Below, one piece after another: positions 52,885-61,966 of a stretch of 64,000 nucleotides of DNA (the stretch's first letter is position 1; every line of letters begins with the position of its first letter). The DNA is from Acidimicrobiaceae bacterium (lineage in GTDB: Bacteria; Actinomycetota; Acidimicrobiia; Acidimicrobiales; Aldehydirespiratoraceae), in NCBI GenBank assembly GCA_016845585.1, contig JAERSO010000017.1, positions 1 to 64,000 of the forward strand, given 5' to 3'. A program made the position numbers and the translations under genes. The notes below the pieces were generated by a model, which saw nothing but the letters and a program-made list of their open reading frames with translations, ran no database searches and was not told the origin of the DNA.

Positions 52885-54458
52885 TCAGGCGGGATCGGTG
52901 CCAATTCGGCGGCTGACGTCGTGAAGGCCATCCAGCGGCGGGAGGATCCCGTCGCCCGGATTTCGTCCACGGGATTGGCTCTCGTCGACCACGGCCCGAG
53001 CAGCCGCCAGGAGCATCGACTCCGTCACCATTCGTGCGTGGCACACCTTGGTGCCCAACCCGACGCCCGGGAACACATAGACGTTGTTGGCCTGCGAGAT
53101 CTGGTGGGTGACGCCGTTGTGTTCGACCGAGTCGAATGGACTTCCCGTTGCGATCAGTGCCGTGCCATCGGTCCACTCGAGGAGATCGCGCGGCGTGGCC
53201 TCGGCGTGCGCGGTGGGATTGGAGAGAGGGAGGATGATCGGTTGTGTCGTATTCGAGGCCATCGATCGCACGATCGCTTCGGTGAAGATCCCGCCCTGCC
53301 CCGACACGCCGACGAGCACGGTCGGCTTGGCCTGGTCGATGACGGTGGCGAGCGGTGTCGTGCCCGACGGATCCGTCCAGGCCGCCACATCGTCCCAGCG
53401 TTGGGTGAACGGCTGTTGAAAGTCGAGCAGGTTCGTACGGCGATCATGCAGTAGGCCGTCGGCGTCGACGAGATAGAGCCGCGAGGTGGGGTCGGCGACA
53501 CCGTCCGCCTCCAGTGCATCGCTCAGCATTGCGGCGATCCCGCTGCCGGCTGATCCGGCGCCGACGATGCAGATGGTCTGCTCGGCGAGGGCGGATTCCG
53601 TTGCGTGGACCGCGGCCTGGATGGCTGCCAGCGCCACGGCCGCCGTGCCCTGGATATCGTCGTTGAAGCTGAGAATCCGGTTGCGCTACCGGTGGAGCAG
53701 TGGTGTGGCCTGGTGGCCGGCGAAGTCCTCCCACTGCAACAGGACGTTCGGGAACCGGCGGCCGAGCGCGATCACGAACGTCTCGACGAAACTCTCGTAG
53801 TCCTTCTCGGTCACGCGCTCATGGCGCCAGCCGAGGTACAGCGGGTCGTTGAGCAACGCTTCGTTGTTGGTCCCGGCGTCGAGGAAGACCGGCAGCGTTC
53901 GGCGAGGATCGATGCCACCCGCGGCCGTGTAGAGCGCGAGCTTGCCGATGGGGATGCCCATCCCCCGATGCCGAGATCGCCGAGACCGAGGATCCGCTCC
54001 CCGTCGGTCACGACGACGACATCGATCTCCTGTTCGAGCGCCTCGATCTGTTGGGGGATGCGGTTGCGGTGCGGCCAGCTCAGGAACAAGCCGTGGGGAC
54101 GGCGGTAGATGTGACTGAACTCCTGGCAGGCCTGACCCACTGTCGGTGTGTACAGAATCGGCAACATCTCGGCGAGGTGCGCCTCGACGAAGGCGTAGGA
54201 CAAGACGGTGTTGGTGTCGTGGAGCGCGCGCAGGAAGATGTGGCGTTCGAGATCGCCGTGCAGGCGGTCGAACGTGTCCCGCGCCCGGTCCACCTGTTCG
54301 GCCATCGACTCGACCCGGGCGGGCAGGAGGCCGGCGAGACCGAGCATGTCGCGTTCGGCCGCGGTGAAGGCGGTGCCCTTGTTGAGCCAGGGTTCGTTGA
54401 GAACCGACCGGCCGCGAAGCGTCGTCGAGACCGGCGGAGGTGTGTGAGCCGCAGGCAT
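52885..54458 (-). pseudogene. NAD-type malic enzyme with a frameshift and a nonsense codon
   Basis: Three segments in sequence make a complete malic enzyme. The N-terminal part (from ATG 54458) runs through [16 protein letters not shown] and [11 protein letters not shown] appears to be missing in the run at 53962-53966, after which the frame continues with [19 protein letters not shown]. Near LLQWEDFAG...LLHR an in-frame TAG (53686-53688) replaces the Tyr expected before RNRILSFNDDIQGTA. The rest (FNDDIQGTA, VGAGSAGSGIA) is intact to 52885. As read, no full-length enzyme can be made. Confidence 0.75.
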
Positions 54459-54561
54459 AGTCAAGCCGTCGTGCCCTTCCTGGGTGGAGCGGGTTCCCAT
54501 CGGCATGGCCCATGGTGACTTGATGACGCGGTCGTACGCCCGCCGGCGATGACCTCCGGCG

Positions 54562-55779
54562 TCAGCCGGTGACGATGTTCTTCTCGGGGCCGTAGGGGAA
54601 ACCGGTGATGTTGTCGACCGAGCCGTCGTCGTTGATGACGAGGACATCGTGCTCGCGGTAGCCACCGGCCCCGGGCTGACCTTCGGGGATCATGATCATC
54701 GGTTCCATGGAGACGACCATCCCGGGCTCGAGCACCGTGTCGATGTCCTCCCGGAGTTCCACACCCGCCTCGCGGCCGTAGTAGTGGCACAGCACGCCGA
54801 AGCTGTGGCCGTAGCCGAACGATCGGTACTTGAGCAGGTCGTAGCCGCGGTAGATGTCGTTGAGTGTCGCCGCGATCTCGGAACACTTGATGCCCGGCTT
54901 GATGAGCTCCAGCCCGGCCTCGTGGACCTCGACGTTGATGTTCCACAGCCGCATGTGTTCGTCGGACACCGACTCGGCGAACAGGGTGCGCTCGAGCGCC
55001 ACGTAGTAGCCGAACAGCATCGGGAAGCAGTTGATCGAGAGGATGTCGCCGGCGTCGATTGGCTTGTTCGTTACGGGGTTGTGGGCCCCATCGGTGTTCA
55101 CGCCTGACTGGAACCAGGTCCACGTGTCCATCAGCTCCGCGTACTCGTAGGTCGTGGCCAACTCGCGCACCATTGCTTGGGTCGATGCCAACGCGACCTC
55201 GTGCTCGGGCACGCCGACGCCGATGGCCTCGCGACAGGCCTCACCGCCGATGTCGGCGATCGCCGTGAGCTTCTTGATGTGGGCGATCTCTTCGGCCGAC
55301 TTGATGGTGCGCATCCACATGGTGGGTGTACCGACGTCGACGAACTCGGCGCCGGGAAGCGCAGCCTTCAGCTTCTCGAGAAGATCGAGGCTGACCTCGT
55401 CGAATTCGATGCCGATGCGCCTCGCGCCAGGGGTCAGGGTCTGGACGGCATGGAAGAAGTTGTCCTTGCGCCAGTCCGTGTAGGTCAGGTTGTCTCCGTG
55501 GGTCAGGCGCCACGGTTGCCCGCCGTCGATACCGGCGCTGACAGTGGTGAGCTCATCACCGGTGATGACCAGGCCGTAGTTGCGACCGAAGGCGCAGTAC
55601 ATGAATCCGGAGAAATAGGTGATGTTGTGGTAACTGGTCAGCAGGCACGCGTCGATGTTGTTGTCGGCCATGTGGGTGCGCAGCTTCGTCTGACGAGCGG
55701 CCATCTCGGCTGTGGTGAAGGGGCTGAGCGTTTTCTCCCCGTTGTGCCAGGTCACCAGGCGATCCATGTCCGTGCTCAT
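54562..55779 (-). CDS. Creatinase (creatine amidinohydrolase)
   Basis: The 405-residue M24/pita-bread protein hydrolyses creatine to sarcosine and urea. It matches the Pseudomonas putida enzyme I know along its length: SYHNITYFSGFMYCAFGR, DTWTWFQSGVNTDGAHNPV with the catalytic His, GYGHSFGVLCHYYGREAG and the end FPYGPEKNIV. Metal ligands of the related aminopeptidases are replaced, as expected for creatinase. No sarcosine oxidase or urease is in the window. A divergent GntR regulator with a palindromic site lies 88 bp away. Confidence 0.9.
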   Translation of the reverse strand: MSTDMDRLVTWHNGEKTLSPFTTAEMAARQTKLRTHMADNNIDACLLTSYHNITYFSGFMYCAFGRNYGLVITGDELTTVSAGIDGGQPWRLTHGDNLTYTDWRKDNFFHAVQTLTPGARRIGIEFDEVSLDLLEKLKAALPGAEFVDVGTPTMWMRTIKSAEEIAHIKKLTAIADIGGEACREAIGVGVPEHEVALASTQAMVRELATTYEYAELMDTWTWFQSGVNTDGAHNPVTNKPIDAGDILSINCFPMLFGYYVALERTLFAESVSDEHMRLWNINVEVHEAGLELIKPGIKCSEIAATLNDIYRGYDLLKYRSFGYGHSFGVLCHYYGREAGVELREDIDTVLEPGMVVSMEPMIMIPEGQPGAGGYREHDVLVINDDGSVDNITGFPYGPEKNIVTG

Positions 55780-55810
55780 CAGTGTGCTCCTCGTTCGAAT
55801 CCCAGAGCAT

Positions 55811-55830
55811 CATACTGAAATATCAGAATG
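55811..55830. promoter_or_regulatory. 20-bp imperfect palindrome, probable GntR operator
   Basis: The segment starting CATACTGA and ending TCAGAATG is an inverted repeat matching its complement at 16 of 20 positions, with a CTGA-n5-TCAG-type core. It is 31 bp from the creatinase start and 36 bp from the GntR start. A TATGAT hexamer beside it on the minus strand could be the creatinase -10. Autorepression and control of creatinase are likely. Confidence 0.55.
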
Positions 55831-55866
55831 GGTCAACGGAGCGTTGGTGCGGGATACGATGCGTTG

Positions 55867-56520
55867 ATGGCCCCCGAGTCCATGACCGATCACGCCTACG
55901 AGGCGATTCGTCAGATGCTGGTTCGTCTCGAACTCGCGCCCGGAGAGCTGCTCAATCAGGAGGCGCTCCAAGCACGAATCGGAGTCGGCCGCACCCCCGT
56001 GCATCAGGCCCTTCAACGCCTCGAGGCCGAGGAGTTCGTCGTCGTCATGCCCCGTCGTGGGGTCATGGTCACCAACGTCGATGTTCTCGAACTGCCGGTG
56101 CTCTACGAATCCCGGGCCCTGCTCGAGCCGTACATGGCCGGCGTCGCGGCGTCGCGGGGCACGAGCGATGACTGGGATGAAATGGCGCAGGTGCTCTCTG
56201 CGGCCCGCGCTGTTGAGACCGTCGAGGAGCGCGTCAGTGCTGATCGCCGCTGCCACGAGATCATCTGGGCTGCGTCCGGCAACCGCTTCCTCAGCCGCAC
56301 GCTCGACATGCTCTATGCCCAGAGCGATCGCCTCTGGCACATGTACCTGATCGATGTCACGGACATGCAGCAGTCCCTGGAGGAACACGAGCAGCTGCTC
56401 GAGGTACTTCGATCAGGCAACGGCGAGGAGGCATCGACGGTGATGGCTCGTCACATTCGTGAGCTCCACGACCAGATCAATGCGGTGATCGCCGAGTCGA
56501 TCCTCGCCGCGAGCGCCTGA
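55867..56520 (+). CDS. GntR-family (FCD-domain) transcriptional regulator
   Basis: The 217-residue protein has an N-terminal GntR winged helix (ALQARIGVGRTPVHQALQRLEAEEFV) and a C-terminal all-helical FCD domain with metal-type residues (DRRCHEIIWAASGN, HEQLLEVLRSG, HIRELHDQI). FadR/FCD regulators respond to small carboxylates. ATG at 55867 is chosen because the conserved start follows. It is divergent from creatinase and probably represses it in the absence of the inducer, perhaps creatine or a product. Confidence 0.8.
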   Translation: MAPESMTDHAYEAIRQMLVRLELAPGELLNQEALQARIGVGRTPVHQALQRLEAEEFVVVMPRRGVMVTNVDVLELPVLYESRALLEPYMAGVAASRGTSDDWDEMAQVLSAARAVETVEERVSADRRCHEIIWAASGNRFLSRTLDMLYAQSDRLWHMYLIDVTDMQQSLEEHEQLLEVLRSGNGEEASTVMARHIRELHDQINAVIAESILAASA

Positions 56521-56528
56521 GCGCGTCG

Positions 56529-57521
56529 TCAGACCCGGAACTGGGCGATCTGCACCTCGGCGCCGTAGTCGGCAAAATCGCCGTCGGCGCGAGTTTGGCG
56601 GAAGTCGCCCCAGTTGATCGGCCGATAGTGGGCATGGTCGCCGGACTCGATCGAGCCGGCGAGCGGCGCGTAGTCCGTGACGTAGCTCGGGTTGAAGAAG
56701 TACGGCAACGAGTAGCGCTCGCGGTTCGTACGTGGAGCGACTCGATGCAGCGCTGCCTGATAGCGATCGTTCGACCAGACCTGCATCATGTCGCCGGTGT
56801 TGACCACGATGGCGCCGGGGACCGGCTCTACCTCGATCCAGTCTCCCTCGTGCTCCACCTGCAGTCCGCCGACGTCGTCCTGCAGCAGCAGCGTCAAGGC
56901 ACCGGCATCACTGTGATGGTGCAGGGCCATGTCGCCGAGGGGTGTGGCCTCGGCGGCCTCCGCGGCGGCGAGCGGGTCGTGCAACGGGTAGTAGTTCAGA
57001 CGAACAAAGCTGGTGTGATCGTCGCCGAAGCTCGCGGCGAGATGGTCGGCGTGTTCTCCGAGGCCACGGCAGAACGCCTGGAGCAGCCAGAGCGCGAGTT
57101 GCTCACAGGAGCGGAGATGGTCCACGAAGGTTTCGCGGAATCCGTCGAGTTCGGGCCACTGGTTCACCCCATCCACGGTGTGGAAGTTCGACGGATCGTC
57201 ATCGGGGAGATCCGGAAACGGGACATGGGCGATGTCCAACACTTCCTTCAGATCGCGCGCGTTCTTGGTGAGCTCCCGGTCGTAGTACCCGCGCGAGTTC
57301 TCCTTCGTGCGCAGGATCCGACGTTTCTCTTCGGTCGACTGGGCGAAGAACGCTCGAGTCGCCGCCCAGACCTCGGCCAGTCGCGCGTCGGGGATGCCGT
57401 GGTCGAGCACCTGAAAGAAGCCGAACGTGGCGGCGGCGCCCGCCACCGACTCGACGATCGCTTCGGTCGGCGGCCGGCGTGCGCCGTCGAGGTCGAGAAT
57501 GGGAACTGCAGGTCGGTGCAC
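56529..57521 (-). CDS. Isopenicillin-N-synthase-type 2OG/Fe(II) oxygenase
   Basis: The 330-residue protein has the DIOX N-terminal region (FGFFQVLDHGIP) and the iron facial triad HHSDAGALTLLLQD (His and Asp) plus a later His in ALHRV. RYSLPYFFNPS provides the oxoglutarate-binding Arg-Ser pair. The substrate is unknown; related bacterial proteins modify small acids. It lies just after the GntR gene on the other strand and 10 bp before the TetR gene end. Confidence 0.8.
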   Translation of the reverse strand: MHRPAVPILDLDGARRPPTEAIVESVAGAAATFGFFQVLDHGIPDARLAEVWAATRAFFAQSTEEKRRILRTKENSRGYYDRELTKNARDLKEVLDIAHVPFPDLPDDDPSNFHTVDGVNQWPELDGFRETFVDHLRSCEQLALWLLQAFCRGLGEHADHLAASFGDDHTSFVRLNYYPLHDPLAAAEAAEATPLGDMALHHHSDAGALTLLLQDDVGGLQVEHEGDWIEVEPVPGAIVVNTGDMMQVWSNDRYQAALHRVAPRTNRERYSLPYFFNPSYVTDYAPLAGSIESGDHAHYRPINWGDFRQTRADGDFADYGAEVQIAQFRV

Positions 57522-57531
57522 CTCGGCGAGC

Positions 57532-58182
57532 CTAGGCAGCCAAGGCTCGCATGGCCGAGGTCACGATCGTCTCTGCTTCGGCGTCGGCCATGCCGAGGAG
57601 GCGCAGAACGAGCAGAGCGACCTCGGCGGCTTCGGATCCGTCGGTCTCACCCAGAACGCGAGACCGCATCGACTGCAGTGTTGCGCCGATGACGGCGTTG
57701 GTCGCCGCCGGCCCGATGCTGACGTGGAGCGAGCCGGCCTCGACACCATCGGCGATCGCCTGGGTCACGAGTGCTCGGGCCTGCGCCCGAAACTCCGGGC
57801 GGACGGCGCTGAGGATGACGAACGTCGAGGCGGAGTCCGGGTCGGTGTCGGCCATGTGCAACAGCTGCAGCAGCCCGATCGCGATCCGCCGAGCGGGGTC
57901 GTGTTCGATGGTGGCGAGGGTGTCGCGCTCGATCTCCATGCCCCGCATGACGTCTTGGGCGACCTCGGTGATGAAGTCGTCCACCGTGGGGAAGTGGTTG
58001 TAGAAGGTGCCGGTGGCGACGCCGGCCTCGGTCGCGATCTCGCCGGCGGTGATGCTGCTGGTGCCGCGAGCCGCCAGCACGTGCATCCCGGCCTGGATCA
58101 GGCGTCGACGCGTCTGGCGGCGTTTGCGGGGGTAACCGCTCGGGGCGTCTTCTTCAGTCATCTGCGTTGCCACGTCAGCCAT
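57532..58182 (-). CDS. TetR-family transcriptional regulator, probably of PHA genes
   Basis: The 216-residue protein has a TetR helix-turn-helix at residues 25-65 (TAGEIATEAGVATGTFYNHFPTVDDF in two parts) and a helical ligand domain. ATG at 58180-58182 is preferred over a start at 58215 because the first residues otherwise look non-coding. It is divergent from PHA synthase and the intergenic region contains two perfect inverted repeats, so it probably controls PHA formation or degradation. Its inducer may be a hydroxyacyl compound. Confidence 0.75.
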   Translation of the reverse strand: MADVATQMTEEDAPSGYPRKRRQTRRRLIQAGMHVLAARGTSSITAGEIATEAGVATGTFYNHFPTVDDFITEVAQDVMRGMEIERDTLATIEHDPARRIAIGLLQLLHMADTDPDSASTFVILSAVRPEFRAQARALVTQAIADGVEAGSLHVSIGPAATNAVIGATLQSMRSRVLGETDGSEAAEVALLVLRLLGMADAEAETIVTSAMRALAA

Positions 58183-58211
58183 TGTGGTCCGAATAAAACT
58201 GCTTGTCCAGA

Positions 58212-58247
58212 TCAATATTGACTTCTGAGATCAAAAATGGTTTGATC
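58212..58247. promoter_or_regulatory. Two inverted repeats between TetR and PHA synthase genes
   Basis: TCAATATTGA (58212-58221) is a perfect 10-bp palindrome. GATCAAA-AATGG-TTTGATC (58229-58247) is a perfect 7-bp inverted repeat. Both lie in an AT-rich 92-bp divergent promoter region, and CAATATT recurs at 58251-58257. They are good candidates for TetR binding. The PHA synthase start is 27 bp downstream and has AAGGAA as a ribosome site. Confidence 0.55.
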
Positions 58248-58274
58248 ATCCAATATTCGACAAGGAACGCCGCC

Positions 58275-59972
58275 ATGAGCTCCAAGAAGACCAGCGAACC
58301 CGTACAAACCGACCGAGAGTTGATCGACGCCACGGTCGACGCCGTGACCGCGAACATCCCTGTGGGCCTAGAGCCCGGCCAGATGCTCTCCGCCGCGTCT
58401 CGCTTCGCCCGGACGGCTGCGAAACAGCCGAAGGTGCTCGGTCGCCGGGCCGCGACGCTCGCCGCTGAACAGATCAAGATCGCCGCGGGTCGTTCGTCGA
58501 TCGAGCCCGGCCCGAAGGATCGTCGTTTCACCGATGAGGCATGGTCCACCAATCCCGTCTACAAGCGACTCGCGCAGTCGTACCTCTCGCTCGACGATCA
58601 GGTCCACACGCTCGTGGCTGACCTGGAACTCGACCCCAAGAGCCGCTTGCGGGCCGAGTTCCTGGCCAACCTCGCCACCGACGCGATCGCACCGACCAAC
58701 ACCCTTCTTGGCAACCCGGCCGCCCTGAAGGAGGCCCGCGACACGCAGGGGCGAAGCCTGGTCGATGGCGCCCGCCACGCGATGTACGACGTACGCCACA
58801 ACGGCGGGATGCCATCCATGGTGGACAGTCGTCCGTTCACCCCCGGTGACACGGTCGCCGCCACGCCCGGCACGGTCGTCTTCCGCAACGAGGTGTTGGA
58901 GCTGATCCAGTACACGCCGACCACCGCCGAGGTCGGTCAGCGGCCGATGCTCGTCGTCCCGCCCCAGATCAACAAGTACTACATCCTCGATCTGGCTCCC
59001 GGCCGCAGCCTGTTCGAACATCTGGTCAGCGAAGGTCACCAGGTGTTCGCCATCAGTTGGCGCAACCCCGGACCCGAGCACCGTGATTGGAACCTCGACA
59101 CCTACTGCGCCGCGATCCTCGAGGCCACCGACGTCGCCCTCGAGGTCACGGACGCCAGTGACCTCAACATGCTCGGTGTCTGTGCCGGCGGGATCACCCA
59201 GGCCGCGTTGCTCGGCCATCTCGCTGCGGTCGAGGACAAGCGCATCCGATCCGCCAGCTTCCTGGTGACGATCATCGACTGGGATGTCCCCTCGACGATG
59301 GGCACCATGATCTCCGGGCCGGTCGTCGAGACGGCGACCCGTCGAAGCCAACGGCAGGGGGTTCTGAAGGGACCCGACCTCAACAAGATCTTCGCCTGGC
59401 TGCGGCCCAACGATCTCGTCTGGAACTATGTCGTCAACAACTACCTGATGGGCAAGAATCCCCCGGCGTTCGACGTCCTCTCGTGGAACGGCGACTCGAC
59501 CAATCTTCCCGCCGGGCTCCACGCCGACTTCATGGACATCGCGTTCGCCAACGCCATGACCACCGCCGATGCCGTTGAGGTTCTCGACACGCCGATCGAT
59601 CTCGGAGCGATCGACTGCCCCAGCTTCGTGGTCGGCGCCGTGACCGATCACATCACGCCATGGGAAGCCTGCTACGAGACCGTCAACCTGCTGGGCGGCG
59701 ACAGTGAGTTCGTGTTGAGCTCCCAGGGCCACATCCAGGCCCTGGTCAACCCGGCGGGGAATCCGAAGGGCAAGTACTACCTCAACTCAGAACGCGCCGG
59801 CTCCGCGGAGGAGTGGCGTGAGGATGCTGTCGAACACGCCGGCAGCTGGTGGGATCACTGGACGACGTGGCTCGCCGAGCACCGCGGCCGAACCGTCGAC
59901 GCCCCCGCCGCGCCTGGCAACGAGACCCACGCCGCGATCATGCCCGCGCCGGGGGCCTACGTCCTCAACTAG
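58275..59972 (+). CDS. phaC: Poly(3-hydroxyalkanoate) synthase (PhaC), class I/II type
   Basis: The 565-residue enzyme polymerises 3-hydroxyacyl-CoA. The catalytic triad is Cys303 (GVCAGG lipase-like box), Asp458 (GAVTDHITPW) and His486 (QGHIQALVNP). The N-terminal ~150 residues are the typical PhaC-N domain including QSYLSLDDQ. Length and lack of a PhaE/PhaR partner fit the single-subunit class. ATG at 58275 follows AAGGAACG. It is followed 49 bp later by a depolymerase-like hydrolase, suggesting synthesis and breakdown are encoded together. Confidence 0.9.
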   Translation: MSSKKTSEPVQTDRELIDATVDAVTANIPVGLEPGQMLSAASRFARTAAKQPKVLGRRAATLAAEQIKIAAGRSSIEPGPKDRRFTDEAWSTNPVYKRLAQSYLSLDDQVHTLVADLELDPKSRLRAEFLANLATDAIAPTNTLLGNPAALKEARDTQGRSLVDGARHAMYDVRHNGGMPSMVDSRPFTPGDTVAATPGTVVFRNEVLELIQYTPTTAEVGQRPMLVVPPQINKYYILDLAPGRSLFEHLVSEGHQVFAISWRNPGPEHRDWNLDTYCAAILEATDVALEVTDASDLNMLGVCAGGITQAALLGHLAAVEDKRIRSASFLVTIIDWDVPSTMGTMISGPVVETATRRSQRQGVLKGPDLNKIFAWLRPNDLVWNYVVNNYLMGKNPPAFDVLSWNGDSTNLPAGLHADFMDIAFANAMTTADAVEVLDTPIDLGAIDCPSFVVGAVTDHITPWEACYETVNLLGGDSEFVLSSQGHIQALVNPAGNPKGKYYLNSERAGSAEEWREDAVEHAGSWWDHWTTWLAEHRGRTVDAPAAPGNETHAAIMPAPGAYVLN

Positions 59973-60021
59973 TTCGCAACCGCTTCTTGCTCCGACGCCT
60001 CGTCGTGCTGAACTGACCGCC

Positions 60022-60885
60022 ATGTTGGCCACCGACTCCACCATCCGAACCAAGTCGTCGACCGTTTCGGTCGGAATGCAGCGACTGCGCGTCACTGTGG
60101 AGAACCCCGGCCTCGATCGGCCCCTCCTGCTGATCAACGGCATCGGGGCCACCGGCGATCTCTTCGGACCGTTTCGCAAGCACCTCGACGATCGGGAGAC
60201 GATCGCGTTCGACGCTCCGGGTGTGGGTGGAAGTCCGACTCCAGCGATGCCGTATTCGATGCGAAGGCTCGCCGGCGTGGTTGCCGGTCTCATCGATGAA
60301 CTCGGACACGAACAGGTGGATGTTCTCGGCTTGAGCTGGGGCGGTGGGCTGGCACAGGAACTCGCGCGGCGACACCCGGAAGTGGTGCACCGGCTGATCC
60401 TCACCGCCACCATGCCCGGCATGACCAGCATCCCTGGCCGGCCCGCCGCCCTGGCGATGCTGATGTCACCCGCCCGCTACTACTCGCCGGAGTATCTGAA
60501 GCGGATCGCCCCGACCCTGTACGGCGGGAACATCCGCGAGAATCCAGGATTGTTGGACGAGCATGCGAAACAACGCGCGGCTCGCCCACCGAGCAGGCTC
60601 GGCTACCTCTATCAACTGGGCGCCATTCAGCGCTGGGCGAGCCTCCATTGGCTCCATCGCCTCCCGCATCGCACACTCGTCCTCGCAGGCGACGAGGATC
60701 CGATCGTTCGGATCGAGAACGGCCGGCTTCTCGCCAATCGGATACCCGACGGTCGTCTCCACGTCGTCGAGGGTGGGGGTCACCTGTTCCTGATGACCCG
60801 TGGTGAAGAAATGGCCGAGGTCGTCCGGGACTTCCTCGACACGGGTGCGTCGAAGGCTCGACGCCAGCTCCGACAGCCGCACTGA
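60022..60885 (+). CDS. PHA depolymerase-like alpha/beta hydrolase (PhaZ-type)
   Basis: The 287-residue protein resembles the intracellular medium-chain PHA depolymerase: LLLINGIGATGDLFGPF at the oxyanion side, the nucleophile elbow GLSWGG, the Asp in VLAGDEDPIV and the His in GGGHLFLM. The start at ATG 60022 directly follows PHA synthase. The family includes other lipases and transacylases, so the PHA role rests on position and similarity. Confidence 0.75.
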   Translation: MLATDSTIRTKSSTVSVGMQRLRVTVENPGLDRPLLLINGIGATGDLFGPFRKHLDDRETIAFDAPGVGGSPTPAMPYSMRRLAGVVAGLIDELGHEQVDVLGLSWGGGLAQELARRHPEVVHRLILTATMPGMTSIPGRPAALAMLMSPARYYSPEYLKRIAPTLYGGNIRENPGLLDEHAKQRAARPPSRLGYLYQLGAIQRWASLHWLHRLPHRTLVLAGDEDPIVRIENGRLLANRIPDGRLHVVEGGGHLFLMTRGEEMAEVVRDFLDTGASKARRQLRQPH

Positions 60886-60917
60886 CCTCTGGCACCACTG
60901 CGTCCGACCAGGACTGT

Positions 60918-61844
60918 TCAGATCAGGACCAGGAAGAACGCGCCATAGAAGATGACCAGGAGCGATCCGCTCCGCCAGTCGTGCTCCTTCACCCGGGAGA
61001 TGAGAATCGTCACGCCCGTGACCGCGATCAGCGCGGCGATCGTGGCCGGTGTGACCTCGCTCGAGGTGACCGCGACCGGGAACAGGAGTGGTCCGGTTGC
61101 CACCGACAACGTGGCATCGGCGAATGACGAGCCGAAGAGGTCACCCACCGCCATGTCCACCTCGCCCCGCCGAACCGCGGTGACCGCGAAGACGAGCTCC
61201 GGTAGTGACGTCCCGAGCGCGGCGAGGAAGAAACTCAAGGCGAACTCGGGAGCACCCCACTCCTCGGCCAGCTCGACGAGCCCCCACAGGGCGAGCATCG
61301 ATGCCGCGCCCACCGTGGCGAGGGCCACGATCGTCCGGAGGATGAGCCGACCCCGTGGCGACCGTTCCTCGGGCAGGGAGAGCTGATGGGGGTGGCGGAT
61401 GTGGCGGTAGGTGATCCACGAACCGATGACCCAGAGGCTGATCAGAATCGCGGAGTCGGATCGGGAGAACCAGTCGTCGCGAGTGAGCAACACGACGGCG
61501 CCGAGCCCGCCGACAGCGAGCCAGCCGGTGCCGGCCAGACCCCGGGCCGTGACGGCGATCGTTCCCACGAAGAACGGGAGCAGACCCAGGACGAGCGTGA
61601 TCTGGGTGGCGGCTGACCCGACCGAGTCGCCGACATTGACATCGCCGTGTCCTGTCCACGACGCCACGATCGAGTTGGCGATCTCGGGCAGATCGGTGCC
61701 GATGGCGAGCACGGTCACGCCGATCAGAAAGGGCGGTACGCGGGTGCCCGCCACGAGTTCGACCGCGGAGTCGACGGCGCGCCGGGAGGCGAGCACCATC
61801 ACGGTGAAACCGATGGCCATTGCAGCCAGGAAGACGACGAACAC
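60918..61844 (-). CDS. CaCA-family Na+/Ca2+ antiporter-like protein
   Basis: The 308-residue membrane protein has two alpha-repeats of the cation antiporter family: GTDLPEIANSIVASWTGHG with VGDSVGSAATQI in the first half, and GTSLPELVFAVTAVRRGE with VGDLFGSSFADATL in the second. About 10 membrane helices are predicted. It probably exchanges Ca2+ or another cation against Na+ or H+. It is convergent with the hydrolase gene. Confidence 0.8.
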   Translation of the reverse strand: MFVVFLAAMAIGFTVMVLASRRAVDSAVELVAGTRVPPFLIGVTVLAIGTDLPEIANSIVASWTGHGDVNVGDSVGSAATQITLVLGLLPFFVGTIAVTARGLAGTGWLAVGGLGAVVLLTRDDWFSRSDSAILISLWVIGSWITYRHIRHPHQLSLPEERSPRGRLILRTIVALATVGAASMLALWGLVELAEEWGAPEFALSFFLAALGTSLPELVFAVTAVRRGEVDMAVGDLFGSSFADATLSVATGPLLFPVAVTSSEVTPATIAALIAVTGVTILISRVKEHDWRSGSLLVIFYGAFFLVLI

Positions 61845-61966
61845 GCTGAATCGACCCTACTTCTCGTGGAATCCGGAGTGAGAGTGGGAGGACGTTCGGC
61901 CCTTGGGTGGCGTGGCGGGCCGGGGCAGGATCAGATGACAGCAGTGCCGTTGAGAAGGAGTGCGCC

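Noticed and set aside
54562-55779. Xaa-Pro aminopeptidase
   Set aside because: The fold is the same, but the substrate-side motifs and full-length match are those of creatinase and the peptidase metal ligands are replaced.
58368-59732. 454-residue minus-strand frame
   Set aside because: Antisense of PHA synthase, which has a full catalytic triad on the plus strand.
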